64,000 bases of DNA from contig WPIO01000001.1 in NCBI GenBank assembly GCA_009760855.2, forward strand, positions 4,544,001-4,608,000, in the 5' to 3' direction. The translations under genes were made by a program, and so were the position numbers. The stretch's first letter is position 1; the number at the start of each line of letters is the position of its first letter. Shown here piece after piece: positions 50,364-61,884 of the stretch. The notes below the pieces were generated by a model, which saw nothing but the letters and a program-made list of their open reading frames with translations, was not told where the DNA came from and ran no database searches. This stretch comes from Cristatella mucedo. Its lineage: Eukaryota; Bryozoa; Phylactolaemata; Cristatellidae.

Positions 50364-52531
50364 TTCTTTATAGTCGTTAAATCTAGACCTTTTCTTAGTG
50401 AAACACGTTGCTCCGAATTCGAGCCATCCTTCCTCGTTCTTTGTACGACCGTCCTAATGAGCAAGCTTTAACCATATCTTCCAGCAAAGCCTTTAATATC
50501 TGCCTTGAATGGCACAGACACGCTTGTTCGGAGAGACCTATTGGTAAAAGCAGTCGACACTTGATTGCCAAGTGCTTATGTGGTCGTATCCCTCTTGGGC
50601 GATAATGTTCTGTGTTGTCAGTTCCTTGGCGGATGGCATGCCACATTAGGATTTTTACTAGGTCCTTGTTTTTTTAAGTCTACCCTGCATGTCTGTACCC
50701 AACTTAACTTCATGAAAAGCAAAATGATCGTGTGGTCTTGCATGAGTACACTAATATGCATCTTCAGGTTCATTTTTATTCGAGGCAAGTGCTCACGCGC
50801 TATGCTTCAGTTTCCATCATTAAATTTTTATATACGACAGCAATTGCTCGTCTTATTCGTACAATGACATGAAAATGTAGAGGGACGCCAGGGATTTCAG
50901 GAGTTTATGTCAGGCAAAACTATAGATACGTAGCACCACTACTCTTCAGAGGCTTTTCAAAGATAGCCCATCGTATCCTTGAGCATCCATGTAACCACAA
51001 ATACAATAAGTTTGGCCTTTATGTCCCTAAACAAGCTAGCACAAAATAAGCAGCCGGTCTGGCGAAGCTGCAATGTACAGACTGAGCTGAACAAAGATCT
51101 GTCGAAGCCATGGCAGAGGCGGCTGAAACCGAATGGCTGGGTCTACGTACTTGTATGCATATCACATGTGTTTAAGCATTGCATTCACTGGCCTAAGTCG
51201 AGGCTGGAGCAAACAACTTAGTACAGTATGCATGAGAACGTTAAGTGCTACCATCGTCGATAACAAAATGGTATGAGCGGTGGGCGGTACACTTAAACTA
51301 TAGTGCAGCTTAACGATCTCATTGCTATACTACCCCTTGATGTCGCTATATATTTAAGGTTCAGGAAGACAAATTGATTTATTATCAACACTAAACTGAA
51401 GTTAATGAAGCTTACATAATTATGGTTAAATGCCATAGAAATACAGGCTTAGTTGATTAGGTTCCTCAGAATTAATCCTATTTGTTCAAATTATAAGTCA
51501 ATCTACCTTCAATGGGTCATGGAAATCGAAATATCTTGAAATGCCATTATCTGCATAAAGAGCACGTACTGAAGGAGCAAAGGGGATAATCATAATTCAC
51601 TTTTAATTAGGCTACCAACGGTCCAAAGACCAGATCCGATCTAATAAGATGTGGCACTTTTTAAGTCTTTAAAGTACGATTTTACCTTAGCTCTCCCTGA
51701 ATCAGGTATACAACTTAATTATCTACAATTAATATTCAGAAACTTAGCAGCTGTGACTTGCAGCCCTTTTCATTAAGAGACTTTTATTTAGTGGCGAGCC
51801 TGGTATTATATGGTAATCGCAACGCCTGAAGACTCGTGGCATGATAAAGTGTGGCACCTATTACTGAATGAGCGAGATACTAATTTAAGCAGAGATGGAA
51901 ACATAAATTATGTTGCTATTTAATGTTTCGTATGTGTCATCATTTCTCGGCAAATATGTTTTGATACCGTTGGGGCTTTTCAGATGTCGATTTGCCTTAG
52001 CATGTGCATATTTAGACAAGTATTACAAGAATGTAGACAAAGGTAAAGCCAGCATCAAGGCCGGTGCTCCCACTAGGCGAAGCAGGCCTTGGCTTAGGGC
52101 GGTGGTCTAAGGAGAAACTGGAAAAACAACTCAACAGTAAAAGCTGAACATCTTCTGATAATGTGTTCATAGCTTACATCTAACCGTGTAGGTTTGCTTT
52201 CCTCGAGCGCTGCTAGAAAATCCACAGTGATGTGAGAGAGTCATTTCCGACAACTTGCAAATTGGCTTTCACAGATGATTGGTGGGTAGGCGAATGTTAA
52301 GTGGGAAGGAGGCGCCAGAAATCTGATCTCGGCTTGGGCACAAAAATGACTGGCACCGGCCTTTCCGTGCATCTTTGCAGCAAATGAGCACGATTAATTA
52401 GGCTCTAGTCTTTGATAAGATATCAACCCGCCTAACAGCCGCAGAAATAGCAAATGATACTTATCAGCTGTTCCCACGTTAATAATGCACGAGCGACGTT
52501 TTCGTAAATAAAGTGCGATTACTAAATGATT

Positions 52532-52692
52532 GGACAGCATCTTTTTATAGCGACAGAAGAGCGTCTATCACTATCTCCACCGCTTGCCACGGCAATACAG
52601 GATCACCCACTGCTGCATTCGAGCCGCCGACCGTGGGACCGAGGTCGTGTAAACTAACCAGCTAACCTAGTGCGCTATCACGGCTCTTTGAA
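52532..52692 (-). mobile_element. tRNA-derived SINE, antisense (tandem copy 3)
   Basis: Duplicate of 38900-39060. Confidence 0.7.
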
Positions 52693-52879
52693 ATTTAGTG
52701 AGAGAAAAAAGTTCATGGATCTTTTAGCATAATTTTCCTAGTTCGGAAAGACTATTGGACCTAATCCCTCAACTATACTTTGCAGCTCATATATATGTTG
52801 TGCGTGTGTGAATGTGTGAGTGTGTACGAATGTATTTGATCAATTGACACAGTATTCATATTTCACCTTTGTTGCATAG

Positions 52880-53012
52880 CTATCAATGGAATCTCTGTGA
52901 CAGTCCAGCTATCACTGATCCAGTCGGTACCATTCAGCATACTTTTCTTGTGCAAGGGCCGTGCACAATTTCAGTGACAGCTAGCAACCAAGCAGGACCA
53001 GTCAGCACCCAG
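52880..53012 (+). CDS. Module V exon A (tandem copy 3)
   Basis: Third copy of the 133-nt exon, 6,809 bp after copy 2. Reading frame and splice sites are the same. Confidence 0.88.
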
Positions 53013-53098
53013 GTAAGCTGCTTACTTGCGGATCTGTGTCCAAAGTCTGCGTCTAGCTGCCTGTGCAGCACTATAAATCGATTACATTTCTGTTGCAG

Positions 53099-53276
53099 TG
53101 CACAGTGAACGTACAGGAGCTGATCAGCGGTCTTGTAGTTAACCCAGCTACAGGCCCCTCGGTATTTGGTATCAACACCGTTGTAACGGCTACCTTGGCC
53201 CAAGGAAGTGAAATCACATGGCAAGTTGACATGGGCGATGGTATTCCGCCACAGCCGAGTGAGATTTATAGCACAG
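53099..53276 (+). CDS. Module V exon B (tandem copy 3)
   Basis: Third copy of the 178-nt exon. The coding part is unchanged. The only nearby change is C to T at 53282, six bases into the intron (GTATTTTT instead of GTATTTCT). Confidence 0.88.
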
Positions 53277-53372
53277 GTATTTTTAATTAGTAAAACGAGC
53301 TTGCAAAGCGAGCGATTGCATTTGGATACCTTGTAAACGTCATGGCAAAGCATGTTCGATTCTGCCTTGTAG

Positions 53373-53638
53373 ATCGGGCACTGACTGTCAGTCATCCCTA
53401 CGCTAGCGTTGGTAACTACTCCGTTACAATCACAGCCATTAACCTCATCACCAATGCGACGTCAAGTATCTTCGTGCAAGTGCAAGCACCCATAGTGGAC
53501 CTCCAGATGCAGCTACCGACGGCTATAACCAGTTATAACGATAGCGTAATGCTAACATTCACGATGACTTCTGGAGCGCCGGCTTCATTCCAAGTTAACC
53601 TCGACGGCGTCGAAATTCAGTTTGGAGAAGTTGACCTG
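53373..53638 (+). CDS. Module V exon C (tandem copy 3)
   Basis: Third copy of the 266-nt exon, identical in translation to the other two. Phase 1 in, phase 0 out. Confidence 0.86.
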
Positions 53639-54203
53639 GTCAGAACGCTGAGCTTTGATACTCTTCGCCGTCCTTATATACGTTAGAGTGAACGAGAGAG
53701 GGACTTTGACTCTGCAGCTTAGTACTGACGGCGAGCAATTGGCCTTAAATGTGCATTCACTTTCATATCATTCGAGGAAGCTTGTTTTACCATTTGAGGC
53801 TGGGCTTGAAATTTGACTACGAGATAGCTTACGTTAATTTTGTCGGGCCGAACCGTTGACCCGACAAATTTTGTGTTGTAACGGCCCTTGGTCTTAGCCC
53901 GGGGATAAAGTACTCACTGTTCTCGAATCGGCTGTGGTGCGAGTCCTGTGCCAGTTAATTCTTTACTGCCTGGTGTGAAAGCAGAGTAACAGCTTTTAAG
54001 GCTTCTAAGCGGCTAGTTAAAACAGCCTATTGAATAAGCCGACCTTCACTTTTGCTTTTACTTTTTTTGCTCTACTAAGTGCCAGTCTCTCGTACCACGA
54101 ATAATTTCGGTCATGGCATGTGTTGTAGAACTTAGCCAAACATTGCATGGCAGGCATATGAATCAGTCCTTTTTCACTACGAATATGCCCCTCCCTGTTG
54201 CAG

Positions 54204-54341
54204 ACCACTTCACTTCACCAGATCGTCATTGAGCCTGCAGACTACAAGCTGAGTGGTATTCACGTAGTATTGCTCACCGTTTTCAATCAGCTGGGATCCA
54301 TGACGGTCAGCGGCTCGTTTGAAGTGGTTGAGAATGTTACC
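54204..54341 (+). CDS. Module V exon D (tandem copy 3)
   Basis: Third copy of the 46-codon exon, with threonine at residue 25 as in copy 1. It is followed in frame by a different type of exon (54458), so this is where the triplication rejoins unduplicated gene sequence. Confidence 0.88.
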
Positions 54342-54457
54342 GTGAGTGCAGCCTCAGTGCTTGATTCATTTTAGCCGGCAGGTGCGATTATTGGATCGCC
54401 TGCTATTCCACACTTGCAATGCCGAACGATCGAGTTACTGGGTTTCCCATATTTCAG

Positions 54458-54619
54458 AATGCTCGAATCATTGCCAGCTCACTGGCCCAAGTCATCGGTG
54501 CGCCCATTACCTTCATGGTCTCGATAAACTCCGGGGCAAATGTGAGCTGCATGGTTACCTTTGGTGACAGTCAGCAGGTACAGCTGATGCTGGACGCAGA
54601 GAAGGCACCCGGCAGATCG
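54458..54619 (+). CDS. Extra-pair exon 1: PKD N-terminal half
   Basis: The exon is exactly 54 codons, phase 0 on both sides, with acceptor CATATTTCAG and donor GTAAGC. It encodes NARIIASSLAQVIGAPITFM, then SGANVSCMVTFGDSQQV, with a PKD FGD turn, and ends KAPGRS. It has the same length and phase as 62960-63121, so this exon type recurs. No equivalent is intact after exon D in tandem copies 1 and 2. Confidence 0.87.
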
Positions 54620-55065
54620 GTAAGCTACACTTCGTCCACTAGAGGACTATCTTGGATTTATTTAACTCTAACGAAAGCAAATCGGTAAATAGTATAGTAG
54701 TTTCTATCAACTAAGCTCCTCGGTGTCTTTAAAACAAGCTTGTGTACTCCTTAATTTGCTCAGGCATTCTCTATCTCTTACATCAACTGAGAATTCTCTG
54801 AGAACTTGTTTTAAAAAAAGGAAAAAACGACTTCTTTGTTTGCGAAGTTTTTACTTTTGCTGAATTTCAATTGGGCATTTAAAATTGCTTGCTCTTTAAC
54901 TGAGAAAATCTAGCAATCCGGATATCTTTACAAGTGTAAAAACATTCTTCACAATAATAAAATCCGTATTACTCCACAGTATTCGAGGTCCTCCCTTTAA
55001 CTCCAGATAATGTAGACCACTTAACATGGGATTTACTTGGAATATGCGTGTACAGGTATAATTAT

Positions 55066-55235
55066 TTCGTGAGCCGTGATGGAAAACTAGGTAAGGCGGT
55101 TGCCTTCACGACTCCTGAGGTCGTGGGTTTGATTCCTGCGGTGGGCGATCCTTTATCGCCTTTGCAAGCGGCGGTAGTAGCCTTAAAGGCTCCTCTGTCA
55201 CTATACAAAAAGAGGCTGATAAAGGATTTATATAT
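55066..55235 (+). mobile_element. tRNA-derived SINE
   Basis: Best copy. GTGAGCCGTGATGGAAAAC, A-box region TAGGTAAGGCGGTTGCC, B box GTGGGTTTGATTCC, body GGCGATCCTTTATCGCC, GCAAGCGGCGGTAGTAGCC and AAAGGCTCCTCTGTCACTAT. Confidence 0.78.
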
Positions 55236-56629
55236 TTTATTTATAATGCTAAGCACAAACAGTTAAACTCGGCTTCCTTAATAAGGAATTGACTCACTTG
55301 ATAAGCTACAAGACCGTTTGCATTGATAAAACTGCTCTTCACAACAAAGCAAGAAGTGGCCTGTTATTGCCAATGGAATGCATCGTTGATTTCAAGCCTT
55401 CGTTTTAATGCAATCTTGGTGATACTGCTAGCTAAGTATTTTTAGAATGCCGAAAAAACCCTTTGCTTCTTACTAAATCCTGTTTTCAATTGGAAAACCG
55501 TCAATAACTAATTCATAGTGACACAATATTATTCAGTCTAATCAGATTTGAGACAAGTCAAATTATCAAGAGTAATCTTAAAATTAAAAAACCAAGTTTG
55601 AATTGCATTTGCATTGAAAATCATATGCATTTTGCAGCAATATTAGCAGTGATAAAAATATTACGCCCTTACAAAATGTGAGAATTATCAGTCGATTAAA
55701 AAATTGCAGTCGACGTCTAACGGTCATAGCTTTTGCAATAGATTGAAAACCTGAAAATCTCACTACTCACCTCTGTGCACCGTAAGCTAATCCCAGAAAC
55801 TTCTAAGCTGCATAATTTGCCCTTTAAAAAATTGTTAACACACTTCGTAAGACAGAGCAACAACGGCTGACTGCATTTCAAATCACTCTCAGCTGTCGTT
55901 AGATAGAGTGCAAATACTCCCTTACCTAGCATTGAGTGTTTAACTGAGGGGCACGGCTAGGAATTTATCAAGAGGATTGAAACTACCTAAACCAGCAGTA
56001 AACAATCAATTAGCATCTAAGCTGCAGTTTTCCTATAGCAGCTGCAGAGCTCTAACAGCAGAGCATTCGCAACATCGGCTGCATTTTAACGGGAGTAGAT
56101 CAGTTAGTCGTAGCAACGTCTAGAACTAGATCAGTTCAAAGCACCCATGTAAAGAGGCCAGTCTAAAGGATTATCGAATGTCAGAGGTCACTGGGACCAC
56201 AACCGAGGTGCATTTGAGCAACACTTTTTCTGAAACTTAGATGCAGCCGATTTCAATGCTACCCCTGTAAACCCTTTGACTAATTTGAGAGAGCTTACGT
56301 GAGCAAAATCAAGATGAAGCAAATAAAGTTAAGCAGATGACGTCAAATATTGAGCGCGAAGAGGAATGCTTGTGGCCTACAGTTTCCTGGTTCTAATGAG
56401 AAGCACAGCATGCCCGATGAGGCTATATTCAGGATACGAACTCGTCAAGCTCCGCAGAAATCGAGCACCCTTGTTTAGAACCTTAAAGCCTGGAGCTCCC
56501 AGATAATGAGATATAGCTGGCAGCTCCCGGGTTCCGCTCAAGTTACTCCTTACCTGAAAACATGATTGCAATAAATCTAAGATAGGCTAGCAGTAAAAAT
56601 TGACACTTGAGCGCAAGAGCAGTGTAGAG

Positions 56630-56815
56630 CAGCGGTTCTGAACATGTGGGTCTGACCCCTTTTGGGGTCGAACGACCCTTTCACAGGGGTCACCTGAGAC
56701 CATCGGAAAACATGCATTTCCACATTTTGCACGCAATAATTTTATGGTTGAGGGTGACCACGACATGAGGAACTGTATTCAAGGGTCGCGGAATTACGAA
56801 GGTTGAGAACCCAAG
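56630..56815. mobile_element. hAT MITE, SPIN-like
   Basis: A 186-bp element starting CAGCGGTTCTGAACATGTGG and ending GGTTGAGAACCCAAG, whose reverse complement matches the start imperfectly. It is flanked by 8-bp near-identical target duplications (GTGTAGAG at 56622-56629, GTTTAGAG at 56816-56823), which fit the hAT nTnnnnAn preference. Internal text such as GGGGTCGAACGACCC, CACAGGGGTC and TGAGGAACTGTATT is what I recall of the SPIN/URR1-type non-autonomous hAT elements of vertebrates. It has no coding capacity. It sits in the intron before exon 56922. Confidence 0.85.
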
Positions 56816-56921
56816 GTTTAGAGCATCAGGCAGTCCAGGGTTTATTTGAAAGAGTTTAATTCAAAAGGCGTTGATTGAGCTAGATATGACCGTAAGTGAA
56901 TTGCAATTAAATTTCTTGCAG

Positions 56922-57371
56922 GCGACCGTGACTCATAGCTACAGCGAAGTTGGAATCTACATCGTCTACCTGTTTGCATCAAACAGTATAGGTTCCGGAA
57001 CTGCGATCACAACTGTTACTATCCAAAACCCGGTGATTGGCCTCGTCGTAACAGTGCCAGCCATAATCAAAAAGAGCCGCAACCTACCAGCCCTTGCCAC
57101 GTTTACCACCACTTTGTCAACGGGGGCTTCAGTTCCTACTGGAGCCGTCAAAGAGTTCTATCTGGGTGCCACTAACTGCACCTCTCAGCAGCTAGTTGTG
57201 GCTGGCTCGGAGTGCACCCCCATTCGTCTTTTCACGCCCCTAAATGTCTCGGATCTGGGCACAGACATAGACAATTGGTACTATCCGGACTTCGGCACGT
57301 TCAATGCTACTGTCATCATATCAAACTTGGTCAGTTCTGCTTCCTGGAGCTTCATTATAAACGTGGATACG
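56922..57371 (+). CDS. Extra-pair exon 2: long PKD exon
   Basis: A 450-nt exon (150 codons, phase 0 on both sides), the longest in the window. The acceptor is TTTCTTGCAG and the donor GTTCGT, a weak site. It opens ATVTHSYSEVGIYIVYLFAS (closing strands of the preceding domain), then PVIGLVVTVPAII starts a further, longer PKD-like domain. That domain contains TNCTSQQLVVAGSECTP, a likely intradomain cysteine pair, and ends SWSFIINVDT. It continues in frame to NIEILTVSTNG at 57542. Confidence 0.85.
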
Positions 57372-57541
57372 GTTCGTATCAAAAGCACAGCTTCTTTTGC
57401 TTTCGCGTGGCTAACTAGTTCCAGAGTCACTACACAACTTTATATGCTTTGATAAATCGTACGATGAGCACGGATCAAATGGCTTTATGTATGTATACAT
57501 GTATATCTAAAAGCTGTGTATGCACATTTGTTTGTATTTAG

Positions 57542-57642
57542 AATATTGAAATTCTCACAGTGAGCACTAACGGCCTCGCCGCTGTCCTGTGGAATACTCA
57601 ACTATTAATAGCCGCAAATGTTGCTTGGGGTTCACGCATAAG
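57542..57642 (+). CDS. Module VII exon E
   Basis: A 101-nt exon (33 codons plus two bases), with acceptor TGTATTTAG and donor GTAAGC. It encodes NIEILTVSTNGLAAVLWNTQ, then LLIAANVAWGSRI. Length and exit phase equal those of the E exons in modules IV and V. The split codon AG|C gives serine before YAWNFGDG. Confidence 0.85.
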
Positions 57643-57750
57643 GTAAGCATGTGAGCACCGGAAGTTCTAGAGAACCCCCACTCTCCAAGTTCTTCAAATC
57701 GGCTGAGGAAGAAATACGAGTTCGTAAATAATTCCCTTGCACATCTTTAG

Positions 57751-57886
57751 CTACGCTTGGAATTTTGGAGACGGATCAGAAGCAATTACCACGAGCCTGG
57801 ATACCGTGAACCACACGTTTGCCAGTATTGGAACTCACAACGTTACGGTTACAGCCTCTAATTCTGCCAATTCCTTGACTGAGTTT
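57751..57886 (+). CDS. Module VII exon A: canonical PKD turn
   Basis: One base plus 45 codons, with acceptor CATCTTTAG and donor GTAAGT. It carries the best PKD signature in the window, YAWNFGDGSE, followed by VNHTFASIGTHNVTVTASNS. It ends LTEF at phase 0. Confidence 0.93.
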
Positions 57887-58006
57887 GTAAGTATTAACGT
57901 TACTAGAATGTGCACAGTGTATTCTTAGTCTTCCTACTTGGGATGTCATGCTGAAATATTTGCTTTGGCTACATGGGTGCACTAATGGAAGCTCTTATTT
58001 TTATAG

Positions 58007-58193
58007 ATTACCATCGCTTCTCAGAAGGCTATACTGAACTTGACGATGACGTGTGCTACAGCAGTGACCGAGATTGGAAGCACAACAGACGTTCAAGCTT
58101 GGGTTAATGAAGGAACGACAATATCCTGGCTTTTCAGCACCATGGACAGTGGAATAGTGTACAGCTTCAACGACAGCGGTCTCATTCAAGGAG
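58007..58193 (+). CDS. Module VII exon B
   Basis: The exon is 62 codons plus one base, with acceptor TTTTTATAG and donor GTAACA. It encodes ITIASQKAILNLTMTCATAV, then VNEGTTISWLFSTMDSG. Entry phase 0 and exit phase 1 match the B exons elsewhere. Confidence 0.87.
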
Positions 58194-58408
58194 GTAACAG
58201 CAAGACTTGCTATCTATTTCCTTCAGTGTCAATGCAAACCGTATTGTCGATGAAGTTGTAAAACAATCGTCTGTTGTTTTTCAACTTTAAAATTAGCCGG
58301 CGCATGGCTCAATGTAAGCAAGGGATGTGATACTTAAGTGGGTTCGTGCATGCTGAGCTTGGGCATCTGTATATGAGATTAATTTCTCGATCGTCTTTGC
58401 CGTCATAG

Positions 58409-58671
58409 GTCGCTACCAGTGGATGAACCACACATTCTCATCGGTTGGGTACTACAATGTTACTGTCGTCGCTAGGAATCTCGTCAGCACCGCAGCGGCG
58501 ACTATTACTATTCCAGTTCAGGAGCGAATTTCGGGGCTACAGCTGGCGCCGGTGCCTCATATCCTCTACAACAGCAGCGCCACTATTAACGTTACAATGG
58601 CCGCAGGCAGCCAAGTCAGTTTTACTTCGCTGTTCGATGGTCAACCAACTAGCTCCTGGGAAATGAGCTGG
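58409..58671 (+). CDS. Module VII exon C
   Basis: A 263-nt exon (phase 1 in, 0 out) with acceptor CCGTCATAG and donor GTAAAT. It encodes WMNHTFSSVGYYNVTVVARN, then VQERISGLQLAPVP opening the next domain, and ends WEMSW. This is the same C-exon layout as in modules I-V. Confidence 0.9.
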
Positions 58672-58934
58672 GTAAATATTAGCTGACGTTTGTCGATCCC
58701 GCTCTTCTAACTTTTAAATTTCATCTCATTCTCATGGGAAAGCTATTTGCTTGTGCTATTTGCTTGTGTATTTTGAACCAATGATTCATAAATAGAAAGT
58801 ATGCTACACGTAACCGTGTATTATATTGCAATGAGCCATGCTTCCTATTTACAATGTTCTTGATGGGATGCCATAAATCTTATTATCAGCCACTGCTGCA
58901 TTCCCGACGAAAATAATGGCGCATTTCTATTGCA

Positions 58935-59705
58935 CCATAAGTGAAACTAAATTTATGTCTTGGCAATTTACAAATGCAGGAAAGAGAGCATTCAATTGAT
59001 TAGAATAGCGTGCACAGTTTCAGCTCAGCTAAGCACATAATCAACAATTCACATGGATGAAAAGAAATGCTTTTAGGAACAGCTGTATCTTTACCTGTTT
59101 TAGTTTTCAGCAACTCATGGATGTCATCATGTTAGTAGTCAGTCTCTTGCTTTTGAAGCACAGAAACTGAAGGCTCCAAAAGGTCTCCAAATGATTTTAG
59201 TTCGTTAGAGGTACAACATAACAACCGGAACCTGAGGAGCGGGTATTGGAATGGCAAGTTTGACGAAGAACTATTTCAGATAGGTAGACGAGAGCAAGAG
59301 AATTAAGGGACTTGAGGTTTAATCACTTAAACTTCAAGTCCATTCGCTACTTAATGGGGAGCCAGTGCAAGTCGGCTGAAAATGGATTAATGTAGCAGGT
59401 GTAGCATTAATTTCAGACAATCTTAAATGCTGATTTTTGCCCCAATATAGGCGGCTTATTGCATAAGCTGGAATACTTGTGAACAGCAAGTTCCAGAAGT
59501 CTAGATTGAAGGTCAGAAGCACATGGAACAGCTTGGCTGCGGAATCCAAATCTAAGAAAACTCACATTATTAGTTTTTTTAGCTTAAGATACACAAACTT
59601 TACTTCCAATTTTATGTGTACAACTCCTGGAAGTTCATTTTGGAACATGACGGCAAGATTTGTTCCAGATATTACAGAAGATACGCTGGACGAGCACATT
59701 TGAGG
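58935..59705 (-). mobile_element. LINE remnant, antisense
   Basis: Minus-strand translation near 59334-59549 keeps TFNLDFWNLLFTSIPAYAIS (the LDYCNSLL..LP block). Plus text GGGGAGCCAGTGCAAGTCGG matches the antisense of other copies. Strongly decayed. Confidence 0.65.
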
Positions 59706-61884
59706 GCTACGCTATCCAGCTTCTGAGGAACACCGTTTGGAGTGCAAACATTGTAAAGCATCGTTTTAGAGCTTTAGATGAATGTTTTTCTAACTTCTCG
59801 CAGTATTCTGGAAGCGCTATTACGTACTTTTTTCGAGAAGTGCATTTACTATCTGTGAAAAGAAACTAAAATCAATCAGAATTTGGTGGACACTTACGAA
59901 AGCATGCCTTAAGCTCAGGTTCTTTTTAAACTGGGGATCCAAGCTAAATTCGTGATACATCTAGTGTTAATCTTATAATAAGAATAAGAATAAGAAAAAT
60001 ATGTCGCTTCTAATCTCACAAGTTTTAATCTGAGGAGAACCGTATCTCTACCCAGATCCTTTTCAACTCGCAACCACAGAATAAATATTTAAATGCTAGT
60101 GAAATGAAAGGTGTTGAGCGTGCAAAAGCAAGCAAGAATCCTTCTTATGCTAGCATGCTAGAGCGAGAATAAAGTTACTCACGGCCACCAGTTATTGTAA
60201 GACTTTGGGTCGGTAGCTCGCCGCACTGAATCACGCACAGATGCGCATGCAAAGGGCACCAGAACTAAATACATAAAGGAAATTTCCGCGAAGCGAAGGG
60301 GAAGCAGCCCGGAAAAAAATGAAACTTTGCTCAAGACTTGAAAAACTCTAGTTGCCCGACTCGTACCTTAATTATCGTGCACTTAGCGTTCACAAAGGTC
60401 GGGCAGCTCGAGGCTCCTGGCCACACGGGGCAAGGTCAGGCTCCTGGCCACACGGGGCAAGGTCGGGCTCCCCAACTCAAGCATCTGTCGTCCAGTTCCT
60501 CTTCTCCAAAAACGCTTTCTTAAAACTCTTTGGAGGTCTCGTAACCCCTACCCGCTCGAGTAGCTACAAGACTTACAGCGAGGGGCAACCTGACTCATGA
60601 TGGTTTGCAGAGAAGTGCACCTTTGATTTGATGTGCAAGCTCACGCTAATCTTCCAAAAGGAGATGTCATTTATTTTAAAGAGATACATAATATTATTTT
60701 CACATCTGCAAAAGAAAAATTCTGTTTGGACATTCTAAAGAGGTGTACCGAGCGACGTGCTTTCGGCACGCAGAGCTTCCAGCAAGTAGGGGTACCAATA
60801 TGATTTTAGGCATTTGCACAATGGGCCTCTGATTTGGAGCTTCTCGCTCTCTCGAAGTGAAGAATAGCGATTTTTAGGGGAATGGCACTTTTTAGGGGAG
60901 TATCGGGCCCTATCGGTTTCTCCCCTCTGGTATACTATTTAATTACTCATTCGTGCATCAATCGTGCATTTATTCATGCTCTGCTACGTTTCTCCAAAGT
61001 TAGACTGCTAATACTTTTTGTGTGGGTATGTAAGCCTTTCGGGATGGAAGCTTTCTGTACAGCAGCTACAAACTCCCAAAAAACTTATAAATAAATATAT
61101 ATAAATAACCAAAAATAACCAGGTGACAGAGCTTTCGGATGACTCTCTGCCGGAATGAATAGGGCATAGAAGTGCTTGAGAAGAGCTGAATAGCCCCACT
61201 GGAGCTCTGCGCTTCGAAGAAGAGGCTGAAAACTAGTAAATGAAGCTCCATATTCATATTCTAATAGGGATTCATATTCTAATAGGCCGCCGAAGCCAGC
61301 GGGACTGAGCAGCGCTAGCTGCTGGTCTGTCTCTCCACACTGGATAGGGTCGTTAAGCCGTTAAGAGGGGCTGCTAGAAAACCTATTCCCCTTCAGCACT
61401 CGATCTCAACTCTCTGGCGGTTGGAGGGAGAGCTCGCCGCTTTGCTGGTGTGCTTACTCTTTTAAATCACCTTTGGTGGCTGCTGAACAGAGGCGAGATT
61501 AGTAGCAAATCGCTTAAGGAGGATAAAATGTGTCAACGCAGCTCCTGGTTGCTCGAACCAGACTCCTCAGTGCAATTCCAACATATTTTCAAATGGTTCG
61601 TAAGTTTTTTTCAAAAGCTCTTTGTTACGTGATCTTAACGGTGACTTTCATTTGAAGACCAATCATTAGCATAAAAATGTAATGCGAATATTGTGACTAA
61701 TGCGAATTATTATTTTTCCGCATTTCAGACCAACGTTAGACCAACGACGCACTATCTCTTCGTCAAGTATCTCAAGTGATTGGGTTGAATTTTAAGGAAT
61801 CACGTCTGCTTTAGTGTGGTCGTGAAAATATGCTGCGCTGCGTCACACTTCCGGTGTCATTCCATTGTGTCTAGTCGTGTTTAA
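59706..61884 (+). other. Intron, mostly unassigned
   Basis: Part of the 4-kb intron between exons 58409 and 62681. Contains the 27-bp repeat. No exon with a suitable phase seen. Confidence 0.5.
60411..60464. repeat. 2 x 27-bp tandem repeat
   Basis: GGCTCCTGGCCACACGGGG units at 60411 and 60438, plus the start of a third at 60465. GC-rich island in an AT-leaning intron. Confidence 0.85.

Larger units (their letters stand above)
43551..50365 (+). repeat. Tandem segmental duplication, copy 2
   Basis: Second unit, carrying exons A-D of module IV and E of module V. Private changes include the variant ACGAGGAACG near 45681, an insertion near 44110 (ATAGATAGATAAG against ATAGATACG) and exon D T25A at 47467. 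Confidence 0.93.
50366..54425 (+). repeat. Tandem segmental duplication, copy 3 (partial)
   Basis: Third unit, carrying exons A-D of module V. Similarity to copies 1 and 2 fades at about 54420-54460, just before the acceptor of the exon at 54458, where single-copy sequence resumes. Confidence 0.92.
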
